This document shows, one piece after another, positions 24,945 to 37,580 of a stretch of 64,000 nucleotides of DNA. Location of the stretch: contig JAODUO010000423.1 in the NCBI GenBank assembly GCA_025642075.2, positions 25,001 to 89,000 of the forward strand, in the 5' to 3' direction. The stretch comes from Ridgeia piscesae (lineage: Eukaryota; Annelida; Polychaeta; Sabellida; Siboglinidae). How positions within the stretch are numbered: the stretch's first letter is position 1; every line of letters starts with the position of its first letter. The notes beneath the pieces are model-generated. The model had not been told where the DNA came from and made no database searches. It was given only the letters and a program-made list of their open reading frames with translations. The position numbers and the translations under genes were made by a program.

Positions 24945-27235
24945 ATTAAGGTTGTTAAAGTGCCGGATTCCCGACTATAGGGACCGGGGTTCGATTTCCG
25001 ATGCCGGCAAGTTGGTAGTTCGGTAGTTATACAGCCACCGTGTCGAAACTTTGGCAGTTTAGTTTACCCTATATCGCCTGCCCCTTCCAACCTACACTGG
25101 CCAGCGTGGAAGGGTAGGCCAACAACACCCCCCAGCCCCAGTGGCACCGAAAGAGTCCATGACCAATGAGGCGTGTAGAGGTTGCTAAGAATACCTAGGT
25201 CAAAAAGAGCCGCCGAAAGAGGATAAGTAGGCTAAAGATTGCGACCTACAACGCCTAAGAGATGAACACTTACAAGAACTCGAAGAAGAACTTAGGTTTG
25301 TATGGGAAGTAATCGGAATCTCCGAAGTGAGAAGACCAGAGGAATATTTCACTACCTTACAAAGTGGCCACCTACTATATCATTCTAAGGCAAACAACGG
25401 CCAAGAAGGAGTAGGCTTTCTTATAAATAAGAAATGGAAAGAGTGAAGGTAAACAGCATCAGTGAGTAGCAGAACTTGTTCTGTGCATAACAAACCGCTA
25501 CAAACTAAAGATAGTGCAAGTATATGCACCAACAACATACTCAGAAGAATACATAAATAGGTTCTACAACGACATCGCTGAGACTTAGGGGAACCAAACC
25601 ACTACACGATAGTGATGGGAGACTGAAATGCTCAAATACGGAATAATGGGCAACATCAAGAAAGTACAAAACCATGAATACCATATTCCAGAAGAAAGCG
25701 CCCAAACGGTGTAACGAAGACCGAAATTGACTACATCTTTAAAAACACGCCAGACATCGTCACAGACGTAACAGTAATCAACCAAGTCAACACTGGAAGT
25801 GACCACAACTGGTTATGAGCAACATCAAACTGGAAGTAGAGGTGGAAAGGAAAACATTGATAAACAAGAGGCGAACAAGTGTAGATTCCACACGAATAGG
25901 ATCAAAGAAGATAAAATTCCAACTCGAATTGTGAAACCGATTCGAGACACTACAACAAGTAGACGAAATCAACACCATGAGCGAAACCATCACAGACATA
26001 ATACCACAAACCTCGTCAAGACTAGCTAAGGAAATTAACAAATATCGATTATATCATCACCAACACGAGCCCTGATGACGAAACGACGAGAAATGGTGGG
26101 AAACGGCGACAATAAATAACGAATAGTGTACGCAGAAATAAAAAAAGAAACACCATCAAAAAGAACGCAAGAAAGGACATCAAGAAATACAACCAGCAGA
26201 TCGTACGAGAAACAATCATGACATCAAAGAGCCTGAAGAAAGTCCGAAGAACGCAGAAGTTAGGCCAATACAGACTGATCACACTCCTGGACAAGCAGCG
26301 AATAGACATCCACGCCAAGACAAGATCATAGAACGAATAGAGGAATTCTACACCGAGCTATACGACAGTGAACAAAATACCATAATCCACACTGACCCAA
26401 AAACATACTAGAGATAACATCATGGGAGGAGGAAGCAGCGCTACGAGATATGAAGAAACAGCAACAGGCAACGATCATAATTTTATAAACATCGAGACAT
26501 TGAAAGCAAGAGAAGATACCATATCCAATACACTTGCTAAGCTGAATACTAAGTGCTTATCAGAAAGACGAATACCCACAGCGATGGAAGAATGCTAAGA
26601 TGATGATAATCTTCAAGAAGGGAAATAGAGACCTCAAGAATTACAGACCGATATGTCTGCTATCCAACATCTATAAAATACTAATGAAAGTACTAAAAAA
26701 AGGCTAGAGAACACATACGACGAAAACCAGCCACGAGAGCAAGCTGGTACTCAACGACGGACTACATCCACATCGTAAACCAATTGAAGGAGAAGTGCAG
26801 ACAATATTATATCCCACTCTGCATTGCATTCGTCGACTACCAGAAAGCCTTCGACTCAGTGCAAACTCAAGCAGTACTGACTTCGCTTCAAGAACAGGGG
26901 ATAGAAGATGTGTACAACGAACTCCTGAAGAAAAGCTACACCAACAGCTCGATCACAGTCCACCTCCAGAAAGAAAGCAACAAGAAAGCTACACGTCAGC
27001 AGGATACGAGATAACCGATGGACATTGCGTATCACCACTTGGAAACCCTACGAAATGAAAAGACATAAAGGAAGAACGGCGAGATGTTGGAGATATGAAC
27101 TATACGACTACTAGAAGGGTACCATCTGCCAGAGGATAGCGCAAGATAGGCAGGTGTGGAAGCAGCATGCTGAGGCCTTCGCCCAACCACGGGACACTAT
27201 GGCTGCACAGTGCTGCTGCTGCTGATGATAATGAT
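24945..27235 (+). mobile_element. RTE-like LINE family L-A, copy 3 (5' end to 3' tail)
   Basis: The most complete copy. It has a tRNA-like head (24960-25010), an endonuclease start ('KIATYNA', about 25235), and an endonuclease remainder with many stops to about 25810. The pre-RT region starts at 'KIIERIEEFYTELYDSE' (about 26323). RT pieces are 'LKNYRPICLLSNIYKILMKV' (26633-26690) and motif A 'FVDYQKAFDSVQTQAVLTSL' (26828-26887). The segment with the catalytic YADD-type box is deleted. The C-terminus reads 'RWRYELYDY' (about 27090), '[20 protein letters not shown]' (27130-27190) and 'RDTMAAQ'. It ends in the block shared with 190-245 and runs into GCT, GATAAT and TA repeats. It cannot be active. 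Confidence 0.82.
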
Positions 27236-27293
27236 AATGATAATGATAATGATAATGATAATGATAATGATAATGATAATGATAATGATAATG

Positions 27294-27346
<53 letters not shown>
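27214..27346. repeat. LINE tail microsatellite: GCT, GATAAT, TA
   Basis: (GCT)4, then about twelve GATAAT units (27224-27298), then (TA)n to 27346. It begins exactly where the LINE 3' end stops. Confidence 0.95.
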
Positions 27347-27349
<3 letters not shown>

Positions 27350-27706
27350 CAATTGCTTTTCTAAGCGGGCGGGCAGACACAGAGAGGGACTGTGTGTGCG
27401 TGAGTGTGGTATGTGTGCGTGCCTGCGTGCGTGTTTATAATATGCACCTATCTAATTATGCGAAATGCACTTTCGAAGTTTGATCAATTTAGTAGCGACA
27501 TATTTGGACCAGTCAAATGTGTAGGATAAAAAGCAATGCTTGCGCACACGCTGCGTAGTAACTTCTAAGGAAAAAGAGAGATGACTACCACTGTCATTTG
27601 CAGTTTAAGAAGGCTAGCCAACCTTTGTTAAATGGCCGCCATACATTTTCTAATCATTATATGCGGTGTCACTCCCGTTAACATTGCCTGTGTTCCTTGC
27701 CTTCAG

Positions 27707-28084
27707 GAGAACAAGACTCCATTTCTAAAGAGTATAGATGAAGGCATGAAATTGTTGGAAAATTCGCAAGGCGGTGACTTCGCCGTCGTCATGGGCATGC
27801 CAAAAGCCAAGTACCTCGTGAGTCTTCCACCCTGCGAACTCATGTGGGTAGGAAAATTCCGGCCGTGTTATGATGCAATGATTGTTAGGAAGAATACTAG
27901 CTTGAGGGATAAATTCGATTCGGCGATGACCACCTTGGAAAAGAACGGACAAATGACAAGCATCAGGAACAAATGGTTTGAAAGCAAATGCGAAATCAGC
28001 GTCGCTGATCCTGCTCCTGTTCCTGTGGCCACGCTTGGTATCGTCATTATCGGCGTCCTCCTTTCTTTGAATTATTTGTATTAA
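27707..28084 (+). CDS. Pore-less iGluR-like protein, final exon (S2 lobe, tail)
   Basis: 125 codons plus stop, after acceptor 'ccttgccttcag', phase 0. 'DEGMKLLENSQGGDFAVVMG' corresponds to the S2 region ending in the ligand-binding acidic residue (GluA2 'YAYLLEST'); here that position is Met. 'CELMWVGK' and 'NKWFESKCE' keep the conserved S2 disulphide pair, and 'SLRDKFDSAMTTLEKNGQM' matches the usual helix before it. After 'SVADPAPVP' comes a hydrophobic stretch, 'VATLGIVIIGVLLSLNYLY', and an immediate stop. This replaces TM4 plus the cytoplasmic tail and suits a GPI-attachment signal or a C-terminal membrane anchor. The three exons total 276 residues, about the size of an isolated S1S2 core. 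Confidence 0.9.
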   Translation, partial: ENKTPFLKSIDEGMKLLENSQGGDFAVVMGMPKAKYLVSLPPCELMWVGKFRPCYDAMIVRKNTSLRDKFDSAMTTLEKNGQMTSIRNKWFESKCEISVADPAPVPVATLGIVIIGVLLSLNYLY

Positions 28085-28193
28085 ACGTTCAGTTGTTGTT
28101 TGTGCTTTAGACTTATTGCGGAAACATGCACGCACCCTATGCTGAGATTAATTCGTAGATCACGTGAATTTACCGACTGCTGCAAAAACACCA

Positions 28194-28199
28194 AATAAA
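28194..28199 (+). promoter_or_regulatory. Polyadenylation signal AATAAA
   Basis: AATAAA 110 bp after the stop of the receptor-like gene; a plausible 3' end. Confidence 0.55.
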
Positions 28200-28425
28200 C
28201 AAAGAAACGAACGATAATATGTGTTTATATATTATCGTCCGACGACATTGATTTACTATCAGTTTGCTGGTCATAACGCACAGTATATTGATAGCGTACA
28301 TTTGATTCCTATCAGTGGATAACATTTGGACATGTGTTGTAATAGGTGTATTTGGCGTGAGACCGGTTTATCAGCCTTAGTTGAACAGGTTTTCAAAGTA
28401 GAAATACAAACTATGTGTCCCCGAA

Positions 28426-28635
<210 letters not shown>

Positions 28636-28639
28636 TGTG

Positions 28640-29787
28640 TCAAATATGAAAAAGAATTCAAATGAGATGGAGGTCGAAGTACAGCGTGTGTTTGTGAGGG
28701 TGTCTGGAGACATTTTATTATTGTCGTCACAAGTAACGTCTTCGTTTTGTGTGCTTTCTGAATGGTTTTGTGGCTTGTTGTTGGTTCCTAAAAACGCATG
28801 CAAAGGTGCAACTCGCAGACCAGCCAGGCAGTCAGCCAGTAAGTCAGGCTGCCTGTCCGCCCGTCCCTCCCTCTGTCAGCTAATGTCGCCCGTGGCACAA
28901 GCCGCGATATCCGCGCTTGTACATACTGCGCTATGATCGAGAACAAAATGTATTTGACTGGGTACACTGAAACCGAGGTAACACAATTAACACGATCGAC
29001 TATTAGCATCGACTTTTATTACGAGCAATTATGGGCACGATGGGTATTTTAAAAACACCGTAGTTTGGAAGGCTGGTGTTTTGTTGCTGTTATTTAAAAC
29101 TCCTATGTAATGCCAATATAGCTGAGGGTACTTGTTATTTGTTATATTACGGTTGGTGATATTATTTGAAATAAACTCATTATATTGATCGCTTGCACTC
29201 ATAAATATACTTTATTTACTAGAGATAGTTTCTTAACGACATCATATGTTAAACTCGCCGTAGATTTTCACACATACACACGCGCGCATGCACGCACACA
29301 TGATGGATTCTCTGTGTCGGATGACTGCAGCGATTGGTTGATGCCCTTCCGACACCAGAGAGCGATGTGACGTCAAACACTGCAATAGGGCCTGCAAGTA
29401 GGTCACGACACATGGCGTGACTCCGCGCGACTAGAGCTTATTGGGGACTAAGCGAGAGTAATTCGGGACTGGACACAAGAATAATATTCTAATGATGGAT
29501 GACAGTTGTAGCTAACGACTGATGAATACTAGGAAAATCAGTTCATAAATATCTTGTGTTATACGTTTCTTATCTTAAATGTCCGATTTAATATTGAGTT
29601 TATCACACTAGATCATAGACACAGCGATTTACTTAGTGCAGATAATCGACACGATGCTAGGCTGTTTGTGTCTTTTACGGGATTTGCGTTTTACATTGCT
29701 GTACGTTGTGGTTTCGATAAGCATTTATATCTGACAAGTTGTCTAAATGCACATAATTACAACACATGTATACGTTTGGCCCAAACA
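28640..29787. other. No recognisable gene
   Basis: Mixed unique sequence downstream of the receptor-like gene. No splice-flanked coding block or family motif was found. Confidence 0.5.
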
Positions 29788-30024
29788 GGTTGTACTGCGC
29801 GAAAACTGGCACTCTTCATTATTAGTCAAAAGCGCCAAACACAAGTACTTGCCGTTATTGCCATGGCAACCACCATAATAATGGGTTAAAATTCATGATT
29901 TCCGTGATCATTGTCACCGGCAAAATGTTCCACTACTACTGCTTGTAATAATCCTTCGGACAATATAACTGAAATACGCTATTTCGGGACAGTTAGATTA
30001 TTACGACCAAAACAAAACAAAGTC
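29788..30024 (+). repeat. Dispersed repeat family R2, copy 2
   Basis: Direct homologue of 5514-5753 at a distance of 24 kb, recognisable from 'ggcactcttcatta' through 'ttattacgaccaaaacaaaa'. It carries no conserved ORF. Confidence 0.65.
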
Positions 30025-30875
30025 CTATATGTTAACATGGAGTATATGGACCTCCTACCCCCAACTGCCCCAGCCTCGTTTTCGCGCGCGAGATTTGCAC
30101 GCCCTATTAGCAAAGCAACTCATCCAACACACCACGTAAACATAGAGCACGATATGGACTGCGGAAAAGGGTGCGACAACGCCAGATGATGCATATTATA
30201 GTCTGTATAGCATTTGGAGACTGTAGTTCGTGGCTGTGTTTTTTATATTAATATGCACATTTGCGCTATAAACAAAAATGCTAACAAAGATTACAGATGT
30301 AACCATTTGCATGCTACAACTTAGTAGGTATACCATGTGAGCGTTTCATATAAGCCAGAAGGCTCCATTTGATGAAACTGAAATATTCAATGAAACTAGG
30401 CTATTTTCTCATTTTACTAGGCAGAAAACTAAGAAAAACAATATTATTACGAATATAATTAAAGAAACGCATCAGTTAGGCAAAGTTGTCACACACTCGT
30501 GTTAATTGCGTCTAGTTACTGATAGGCGCTAAATGAGGAATGCAAAATAAATAAACGAAAACCCGGTTTTATTAACGTTTTATTGTACATTTCATTGAAA
30601 AAATGTCAACTTCGTTTGTCGTTGCTGACCTGCCTGTGTTCCGTAGTCATTTCATGTTCAACAAAGTTGCAGCTGCCCATTGTGACGACAGGTAAAAAGT
30701 GTCTGGACGGGAAGTTCCGGCTGTGTTCCGTTGTGTGGGCTTGTACGGGAATGTACGGCTGTGTGCAGGGGAGCACGTCCTTCTCTAACAGTCAGGACTG
30801 GATGAAACAAACATTCATTTATTCTTTCTTATTTGCAATGATGTGCAATAATTAAACTATGCAACTAAAAACGAA

Positions 30876-31035
30876 ATGCTCACGAAGATGTTGCAACAGC
30901 TTCCCCCAAATGATGTGATGAAAAATACTGGTGTATTTACGAACAGAAGCCTTAGCGACCAGAATCAAGACAATGCCTACTGGAATGATTATTTCACTAG
31001 CATGATGCGTGTCAAATACAAGCATGCACACGTAG
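30876..31035 (+). CDS. Candidate exon, unknown protein
   Basis: An ATG-initiated open block, 'MLTKMLQQLPPNDVMKNTGV' to 'YFTSMMRVKYKHAH', ends at possible donors 'cac|gtaggt' (31031) and 'gtag|gtggtt' (31035). Only the second leaves phase 1, which would join in frame to 31561-31661. No family is recognised. The in-frame stop at 30849 and the lack of an acceptor mean the ATG would have to be the start. Confidence 0.22.
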
Positions 31036-31116
31036 GTGGTTTTAAAATGGCAATGACAGAAAACGTTACATGTGTTTCGCAAATGTTCTAACTGTGTTCG
31101 ACAACCTTACATACAT

Positions 31117-31448
31117 TGCTACATACATACATACATACATACATACATACATACATACATACATACATACATACATACATACATACATACATACATACAT
31201 ACATACATACATACATACATACATACATACATACATACATACATACATACATACATACATACATACAAACATACATACATACATGCATCATCACATACAT
31301 ACATACATACATACATACATACATACATACATACATACATACATACATACATACATACATACATACATACATACATACATACATACATACATACATACAT
31401 ACATACATACTCTACATACATACATACATACATACTTACATACATACT

Positions 31449-31515
<67 letters not shown>
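31117..31515. repeat. (CATA)n and (TA)n arrays
   Basis: CATA tetramers at 31117-31448 with a few interruptions ('caaa', 'catgcatcat', 'ctc', 'ctta'), then (TA)n at 31449-31515. Long ORFs in several frames are artefacts. Confidence 0.98.
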
Positions 31516-31520
<5 letters not shown>

Positions 31521-31560
31521 CATGCAAACATACACACTAATAATTGTAACATTTCTATAG

Positions 31561-31661
31561 CGCCTATATCTTTGACAATTCAAAGCTCAGAGGCTCAACA
31601 AACAAAATCGAGGAAGGACGAGTTTGACTTAGACGATTTCAGTGAAAGCGATGTTGAATAA
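31561..31661 (+). CDS. Candidate terminal exon with acidic tail, unknown protein
   Basis: A branch-like 'cactaataat' and acceptor 'catttctatag' precede an open block ending '[18 protein letters not shown]' before a TAA. The acidic-serine C-terminus looks protein-like rather than random. It pairs in phase with 30876-31035, which would make an 86-residue product. There is no homology evidence. Confidence 0.25.
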
Positions 31662-31859
31662 TGATCTAACACTTATCGTATGAAGCCCATGAGAGGCTAA
31701 GGCGCGGCAGCTAAGAGCTATTTACCTCGACCAGTAAATGAGTTGGTAAATGAACTTAATGGAATTTCTTTATTCACAATGCCTTGAATTAATCTCCATA
31801 TTAACCTTTGGTCGTAAAAACAACACGACATTTCGTAAGTAGATGCCCTCAAAAACCCT

Positions 31860-32270
31860 CTCAACTTACCCGCAATATTGGCTGAAATACAGCGAAAAGG
31901 TCACATTTTCAGTAATGCTGGCACTTTAGAATTTGCTTAGCATGCCAGTGATATGCGCACATTAATTCAAGAATGGTCCTTTAATGATCGTTGACCCTGA
32001 AAACATAGGTCTGGAGACCATTATTTGTGCAGTTATGTGCAATATTGGCCGAGATAGCGTCAAAAATAGATTTCTCCATAATGGCGGCACTAATTTGCAT
32101 GTTAGGCTATCATAGACACATGTGATCATGTCAAAAATAGTTCTATATACTGACCTCACAACATGGGTTTATACATCTTGTTTTGTCAGTTATCTGCAAT
32201 ATTGGCTGAGCTGTCGTGAAACATTTATTTTTCAATAATGGCGGCACTAATTTGAATAAAAACGACACGT
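31860..32270. repeat. ~160-bp diverged tandem units with AATGGCGGCAC motif
   Basis: 'gcaatattggc.gag' starts units near 31872, 32039 and 32196. 'aatgctggcac' or 'aatggcggcactaatttg' follows at 31914, 32090 and 32237. Spacings are 147-176 bp. No coding potential. Confidence 0.65.
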
Positions 32271-33689
32271 GAGACTTTTTCCTGACTTCTTAACATAGCA
32301 ATCCGTTTTCTACGTATTTTTCCGATCTAGTGATACCAATTGAAAGCATATTTCCGGGGGTGCACAACTTGACTAACTGAGACGAACTGCAACCCGCCGT
32401 AGACCATGCGCAGAAATACGGAACCTGAGTCTCAGTGGGGAGACGGTGGATGCGCCCGTGCACTGCTCCCTGTCGGCTTACATAAGCAAACCTTCTTTAG
32501 TATCCCCGTATATTGTTTATGTATGCACAGCAATTAGTTACTGTGTCTAGATTCATTTTTATGTGTTACCTGTATATTTTTTGTTGTTTGTTGAATAAAA
32601 TCAATTATATTAAATTTGTACGAGCTTTATTTTCGTATTACTAATTAGTGTTTTACATTATTTTATTATTTAGTTACACATGTCATTCATTTGAAATGCA
32701 AAAAACTCACGACAGACACGTACATTAAATTTACCAAATGACACGTACTTCAACTATTTCGATCATATTTTTATTTCAAATTATAATATTTCTGTTCAGT
32801 TCGTTGAGATAAAATGCGCAGAGCATGACCACTCATTACAGACTGAAAACACGGAAACAACTACGTCTGGGTGTAGCAAAATAGTTACGAATACATGTTT
32901 TCACCACGTGTACAATATAAACACAAGCAGAACCACATGGAAACATTGTCACGTGTACCGTGTAAACAGAGGCTGTCCACGTGGACACATGCTCGAAAAC
33001 AGCCCTGTTGCGGAACGTACCTGGTGAGTCAAAACGTGCTACCGACCTCTGCAGACACAGATACCCGTAGCGCCATCTTCAGTGCATTCACACTTCAACT
33101 ACACCACTCCTCTGATCAGTTCTGATGACGTCCGTTGACAAAAGTGACTCGCGTGGCCTCGCACGCACCCGAGCGTGACTGCGGCAGTGTAAGTACTCGC
33201 TGGTTAGGCAGTCGGTCAGAAGTGACGGGAACGAGACGTTTGTTGATGATCATGTACCTGCAATCTCGTTACGTTACAGCTCAGCGGAATGAACCGCTGT
33301 AAGTAGGCGACTAGTGAACTAAGCCATTCAGGGTCCGAGGCAGTCGCGTGTGATACGGTTGAGCGACCGCGGCAGTTTGACGTAGACCACAGCTTTGATG
33401 AGTCGTTGGAATAATATGTGAAATGACGCGTGTGCTCGGTCATACTGGACACGGTGTCGACACCACACGCGCGACAAGCGACCGTAGCTTACGAGCACCG
33501 ACACGGCAAACGTCGGGCTCGGCCAGTTCCGTGGAAGTGAATACATCCTCTTGACAGTGTGCTGTCTGCTACGACCCCCGAACATAGGAATAACACAGTA
33601 GTCAACAAACGCAGTGCACGAGCTTGGAAAAAGTAAGTATGTTCCTTTCGTATATTTGTTTGTTTGTGTGTGTGTTTGTTTGTGTTGTT
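32271..33689. other. No recognisable gene
   Basis: AT-rich to about 32900, then a GC-richer unique stretch (33120-33620). No domain or convincing splice-bounded ORF was seen. Confidence 0.5.
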
Positions 33690-34631
33690 TGTTCGTTCGT
33701 TCGTTCGTTCGTTCGTTCGTTCGTTCGTTCGTTCGTTCGTTCGTTCGTTCGTTCGTTCGTTCGTTCGTTCGTTCGTTCGTTCGTTCGTTCGTTCGTTCGT
33801 TCGTTCGTTCGTTCGTTCGTTCGTTCGTTCGTCGTTTTCGTTCGTTCGTTCTTCGTTGTTCGTTCGTTCGTTCGTTCGTTCGTTCGTTCGTTCGTTCGTT
33901 CGTTCGTTCGTTCGTTCGTTCGTTCGCGTTCGTGTTCGTTCGTTCGTTCGTTCGTTCGTTCGTTCGTTCGTTCGTTCGTTCGTTCGTTCGTTCGTTCGTT
34001 CGTTCGTTCGTTCGTTCGTTCGTTCGTTCGTTCGTTCGTTCGTTCGTTCGTTCGTTCGTTCGTTCGTTCGTTCGTTCGTTCGTTCGTTCGTTCGTTCTGT
34101 TCGTTCGTTCGTTCGTTCGTTCGTTCGTTCGTTCGTTCGTTCGTTCGTTCGTTCGTTCGTTCGTTCGTTCGTTCGTTCGTTCGTTCGTTCGTTCGTTCGT
34201 TCGTTCGTTCGTTCGTTCGTTCGTTCGTTCGTTCGTTCGTTCGTTCGTTCGTTCGTTCGTTCGTTCGTTCGTTCGTTCGTTCGTTCGTTCGTTGTTCGTT
34301 CGTTCGTTCGTTCGTTCGTTCGTCGTTCGTTCGTTCGTTCGTTCGTTCGTTCGTTCGTTCGTTCGTTCGTTCGTTCGTTCGTTCGTTCGTTCGTTCGTTC
34401 GTTCGTTCGTTCGTTCGTTCGTTCGTTCGTTCGTTCGTTCGTTCGTTCGTTCGTTCGTTCGTTCGTTCGTTCGTTCGTTCGTTCGTTCGTTCGTTCGTTC
34501 GTTCGTTCGTTCGTTCGTTCGTTCGTTCGTTCGTTCGTTCGTTCGTTCGTTCGTTCGTTCGTTCGTTCGTTCGTTCGTTCGTTCGTTCGTTCGTTGCGTG
34601 CGTTCGTCGTCGTGCGTCGTCTCGTTCGTTC

Positions 34632-34662
<31 letters not shown>

Positions 34663-34787
34663 TCCGCCCGCCCGCCCGCCCGCCCGCCCGCCCGCCCGCC
34701 CGCCCGCCCGCCCGCCCGCCCGCCCGCCCGCCGCCCGCTCGCTCGCTCGCTCGTTCGTTCGTTCGTTTGTTTGTTTGTTTGTTTGTT
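33690..34787. repeat. Giant (TTCG)n array with CGTG, CCCG, CTCG, TTTG ends
   Basis: About 910 bp of TTCG tetramers with a few 1-3 base slips (for example 33831-33860, 33926, 34098, 34293, 34322). Then come CGTG units (34631-34660), (CCCG)n at 34663-34735, CTCG and TTTG units to 34787. Flanking TTTG/GTGTG at 33658-33690 grades into it. ORFs above 400 codons on both strands encode only four-residue repeats and are not genes. Confidence 0.98.
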
Positions 34788-34796
34788 TATCTTTCT

Positions 34797-35484
34797 TCAG
34801 CATCTCCGAGACTCACACGATCTCTTCTTCCTCTTTATAGTCACGTCATTTTCTCCATTTTCAGTTTGTCCGTCCATTGTCAAAATCGCACCCAGCCCAG
34901 ATTCATGCTTGTGTTCCGTTGTATTTTGATCTTCCACCAGCCATTTCAAGTTACCCCTTGACCGAGTGGTCGCTACATATAAATTGTGTTGTTTAGTTTT
35001 AGTCGAAGCCAGTCTAATTTCTGCAATACATTTACATCGGTCCACTCAATGAAGTTGTCGACACAGTCTTTTTATGGCAACGTCTTTGCCTTCTAGGACG
35101 TTTTTAAATGTCATGATCTAAAACGGCATAAGAGGAGTGGTGCCCCCCTCGCCGCATTACGACATATGCCAGACCTTCCTTAAAATAAATAGCATGTTTA
35201 CAAAAGTGAATTGGCATGTTGCAATTGCTATTTGATATGTTTATTTGTGGAATGAGCTTAACACGTGATAGAAGAACTAATCGACATGCCAAAGGTCCTG
35301 CATTAGTTCCGGGCCGTAGATTGTTGTTGTGACAGAGCGTACCTGTCACCCAGTCCAGTGATATGTATAATTGCGATACTGCAACAAACCTAGCCACGAC
35401 AGTGTCGTCATTATTAATAGCATCTACCAAAAACCTAGCCACTGCTACTAGTAATGACAGCATTTTCCAAATAAAAATAGCCAT
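34797..35484 (-). pseudogene. Possible PIF1/Helitron-like helicase relic
   Basis: Minus-strand pieces: 'GTLCHNNNLRPGTNAGPLAC' and 'SRVKLIPQINISNSNCNMPI' (35200-35345), then in another frame 'QHNLYVATTRSRGNLKWLV' (34935-34990). The last piece resembles the helicase motif VI region ('YVALSR...NLK.LV'), and the order fits the end of a PIF1-type helicase as in Helitrons. No Rep domain or terminal hairpin was found. This is a weak call. Confidence 0.3.
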
Positions 35485-36070
35485 CCATCTTCTAACTCAG
35501 TGACATAGTTCCTACCATGACTGAAACATGGAAATGTACTGGCTAATATACCTCCATCGCTACAACATTGGCTCCCAAACGTAAATTTGTACCTAGCACT
35601 ATAGTCAGCACTATAACGGCATTTACAAGTAACGTTCAGTAATGTTTGTAGGGAATTTCTCCCCCCTTCCTCGACCAGGAACTATGTTTCTTTCAGAAGC
35701 AGATCTCGTTCCAGAAATTGCCAATGATGATAGGTCAATTGGATATAATAAACTTGCATGTAATATGTAATATGTAAACAGGAATTTTCGGACAACACTG
35801 CGTGACATTTCGCAACACGCTCGTTACTGTAGCAAATTGTAATCTGCGGTCAAATCAACCGGATGTGGAGATCTAAACATAGTTCACCTTGGCGAAGTAG
35901 ACCTGCGTACATGTTCAATGGGCGTCGACCAGTTATTGTTGACTTCTGAATATGTAATAAATACCGGAATTCTCTGTTGTGCTAATCAAGCTGAAGAATT
36001 GTTGGGATAGTCATTCTCTGAACATTTTTACTTGTAAGTATTGTCAGCATATCGGGTTGTTGTTGTGGGG
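35485..36070. other. No recognisable gene
   Basis: Unique sequence with no convincing coding block. Confidence 0.5.
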
Positions 36071-36078
36071 GAGGGGTG

Positions 36079-36087
36079 GGTGTGTGC

Positions 36088-36150
<63 letters not shown>

Positions 36151-36167
36151 GTGTGTGTGTGTGTGTG

Positions 36168-36250
<83 letters not shown>

Positions 36251-36412
36251 TGTGTCTGTGTCTGTGTGTCTGTGTGTCTGTGTGTCTGTGTGTCTGTGTG
36301 TCTGTGTGTCTGTGGTCTGTGTGTCTGTGTGTCTGGGTGTCTGGGTGTCTGGGTGTCTGGGTGTGCGTGTGCGTGTGCGTGGGCGTGTGCGTGTGCGTGT
36401 GTGTGTGTATGT
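36079..36412. repeat. (GT)n compound microsatellite
   Basis: GT runs, then CTGTGT, CTGGGT and GCGTGT hexamer-type units to 36412. Long cysteine/valine ORFs here are artefacts. Confidence 0.97.
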
Positions 36413-37300
36413 TAATCAGAGAAACTATCATGGTGAAATAATTACGTTCTAACTGACATCCTTTCATGCAACGACTTGAAAACACACGTCAACACTCGCA
36501 ATGTATAAACAAAGTAACTGTTGTGTGTCTACTAACATTATCGATGATGCACGCGTGAAAAAAAATTCTTGCGTTTTTGTCTCGGTATTTGATAGAAACG
36601 ACGTATCGCTTGACATTTTGACTTGGGAGACTAACAGCACCGTTGCTACCTCGACAAATATTACCCATCTATGCTATTGTTGTATTTGGACGTTCGGGAC
36701 ATGGCTCATGTATCATAAAATTACAAAGCGTAACTGTAGTACCACAAAGTTGTGAAATGATGATTAGTTGTTGTTGTGGATGTTCGCCAAACACTGCAAA
36801 GTAGGAGGCTTAGCATATGTGTTGGTTCCATGTCGATGTGGCAGGCTTAAGATATGTTCCTACAAACACAATGCAGTGTTTAGCCTATGTTGAAAATAAG
36901 TTCAAACCGCTGTGGTTTGTATGCTCAGATTTATTTGTCTTTGTTATCACCGAATTAAAATCTTGTTATCAAAACATCATGTTTTATGTAGTTCCCACTA
37001 TCTACTCTCGCATCTTGATTGCCAAAATGTGTTTAATCAGGCTTGGGTTCAAACGACTGTTATCTATCCATCTATAAATATCGGCCGATTGTCGACATGA
37101 CAAGGCTGTTTTGAACTTGGGTTTATAGCACCACGACAGTTTATAAACGGTGGAAGGTTCCTTTCTCAATACGACGGCGTTTCTTTCCAGTCACAATTTG
37201 CTTATAGTTCAACAAGGGTCGCATTGTGGAGCAATTCAAGACTCCGAAATATATATTTATTATGCAATCCAACCAAGAAATGGTTTCCGTGGCGGAGTGA

Positions 37301-37303
<3 letters not shown>
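36413..37303. other. No recognisable gene
   Basis: Unique AT-rich sequence. The short ORFs at 36501-36755 and 36817-37077 match no family I know. Confidence 0.45.
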
Positions 37304-37399
<96 letters not shown>

Positions 37400-37468
37400 G
37401 TGTGTGTGTGTGTGTGTGTGTGTGTTGTGTGTTGTGTGTGTTGTGTGTTTGTGTGTTGTGTGTGTGTG

Positions 37469-37501
<33 letters not shown>

Positions 37502-37580
37502 GTGTGTTTGTGTGTGTGTTTGTGTGTTTGTGTGTGTGTTTGTGTGTTTGTGTGTTTGTGTGTTGTGTGTGTGTGTGTAC
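37304..37580. repeat. (GT)n with TTGTGTG slips
   Basis: A pure GT run to about 37398, then GT with regularly spaced TTGTG and TTTGTGTG interruptions to 37577. Confidence 0.97.

Noticed and set aside
33614..34961. ORFs of 400-490 codons encoding RSFV/NERT-type repeats
   Set aside because: Products of the (TTCG)n tetranucleotide array in all frames of both strands.
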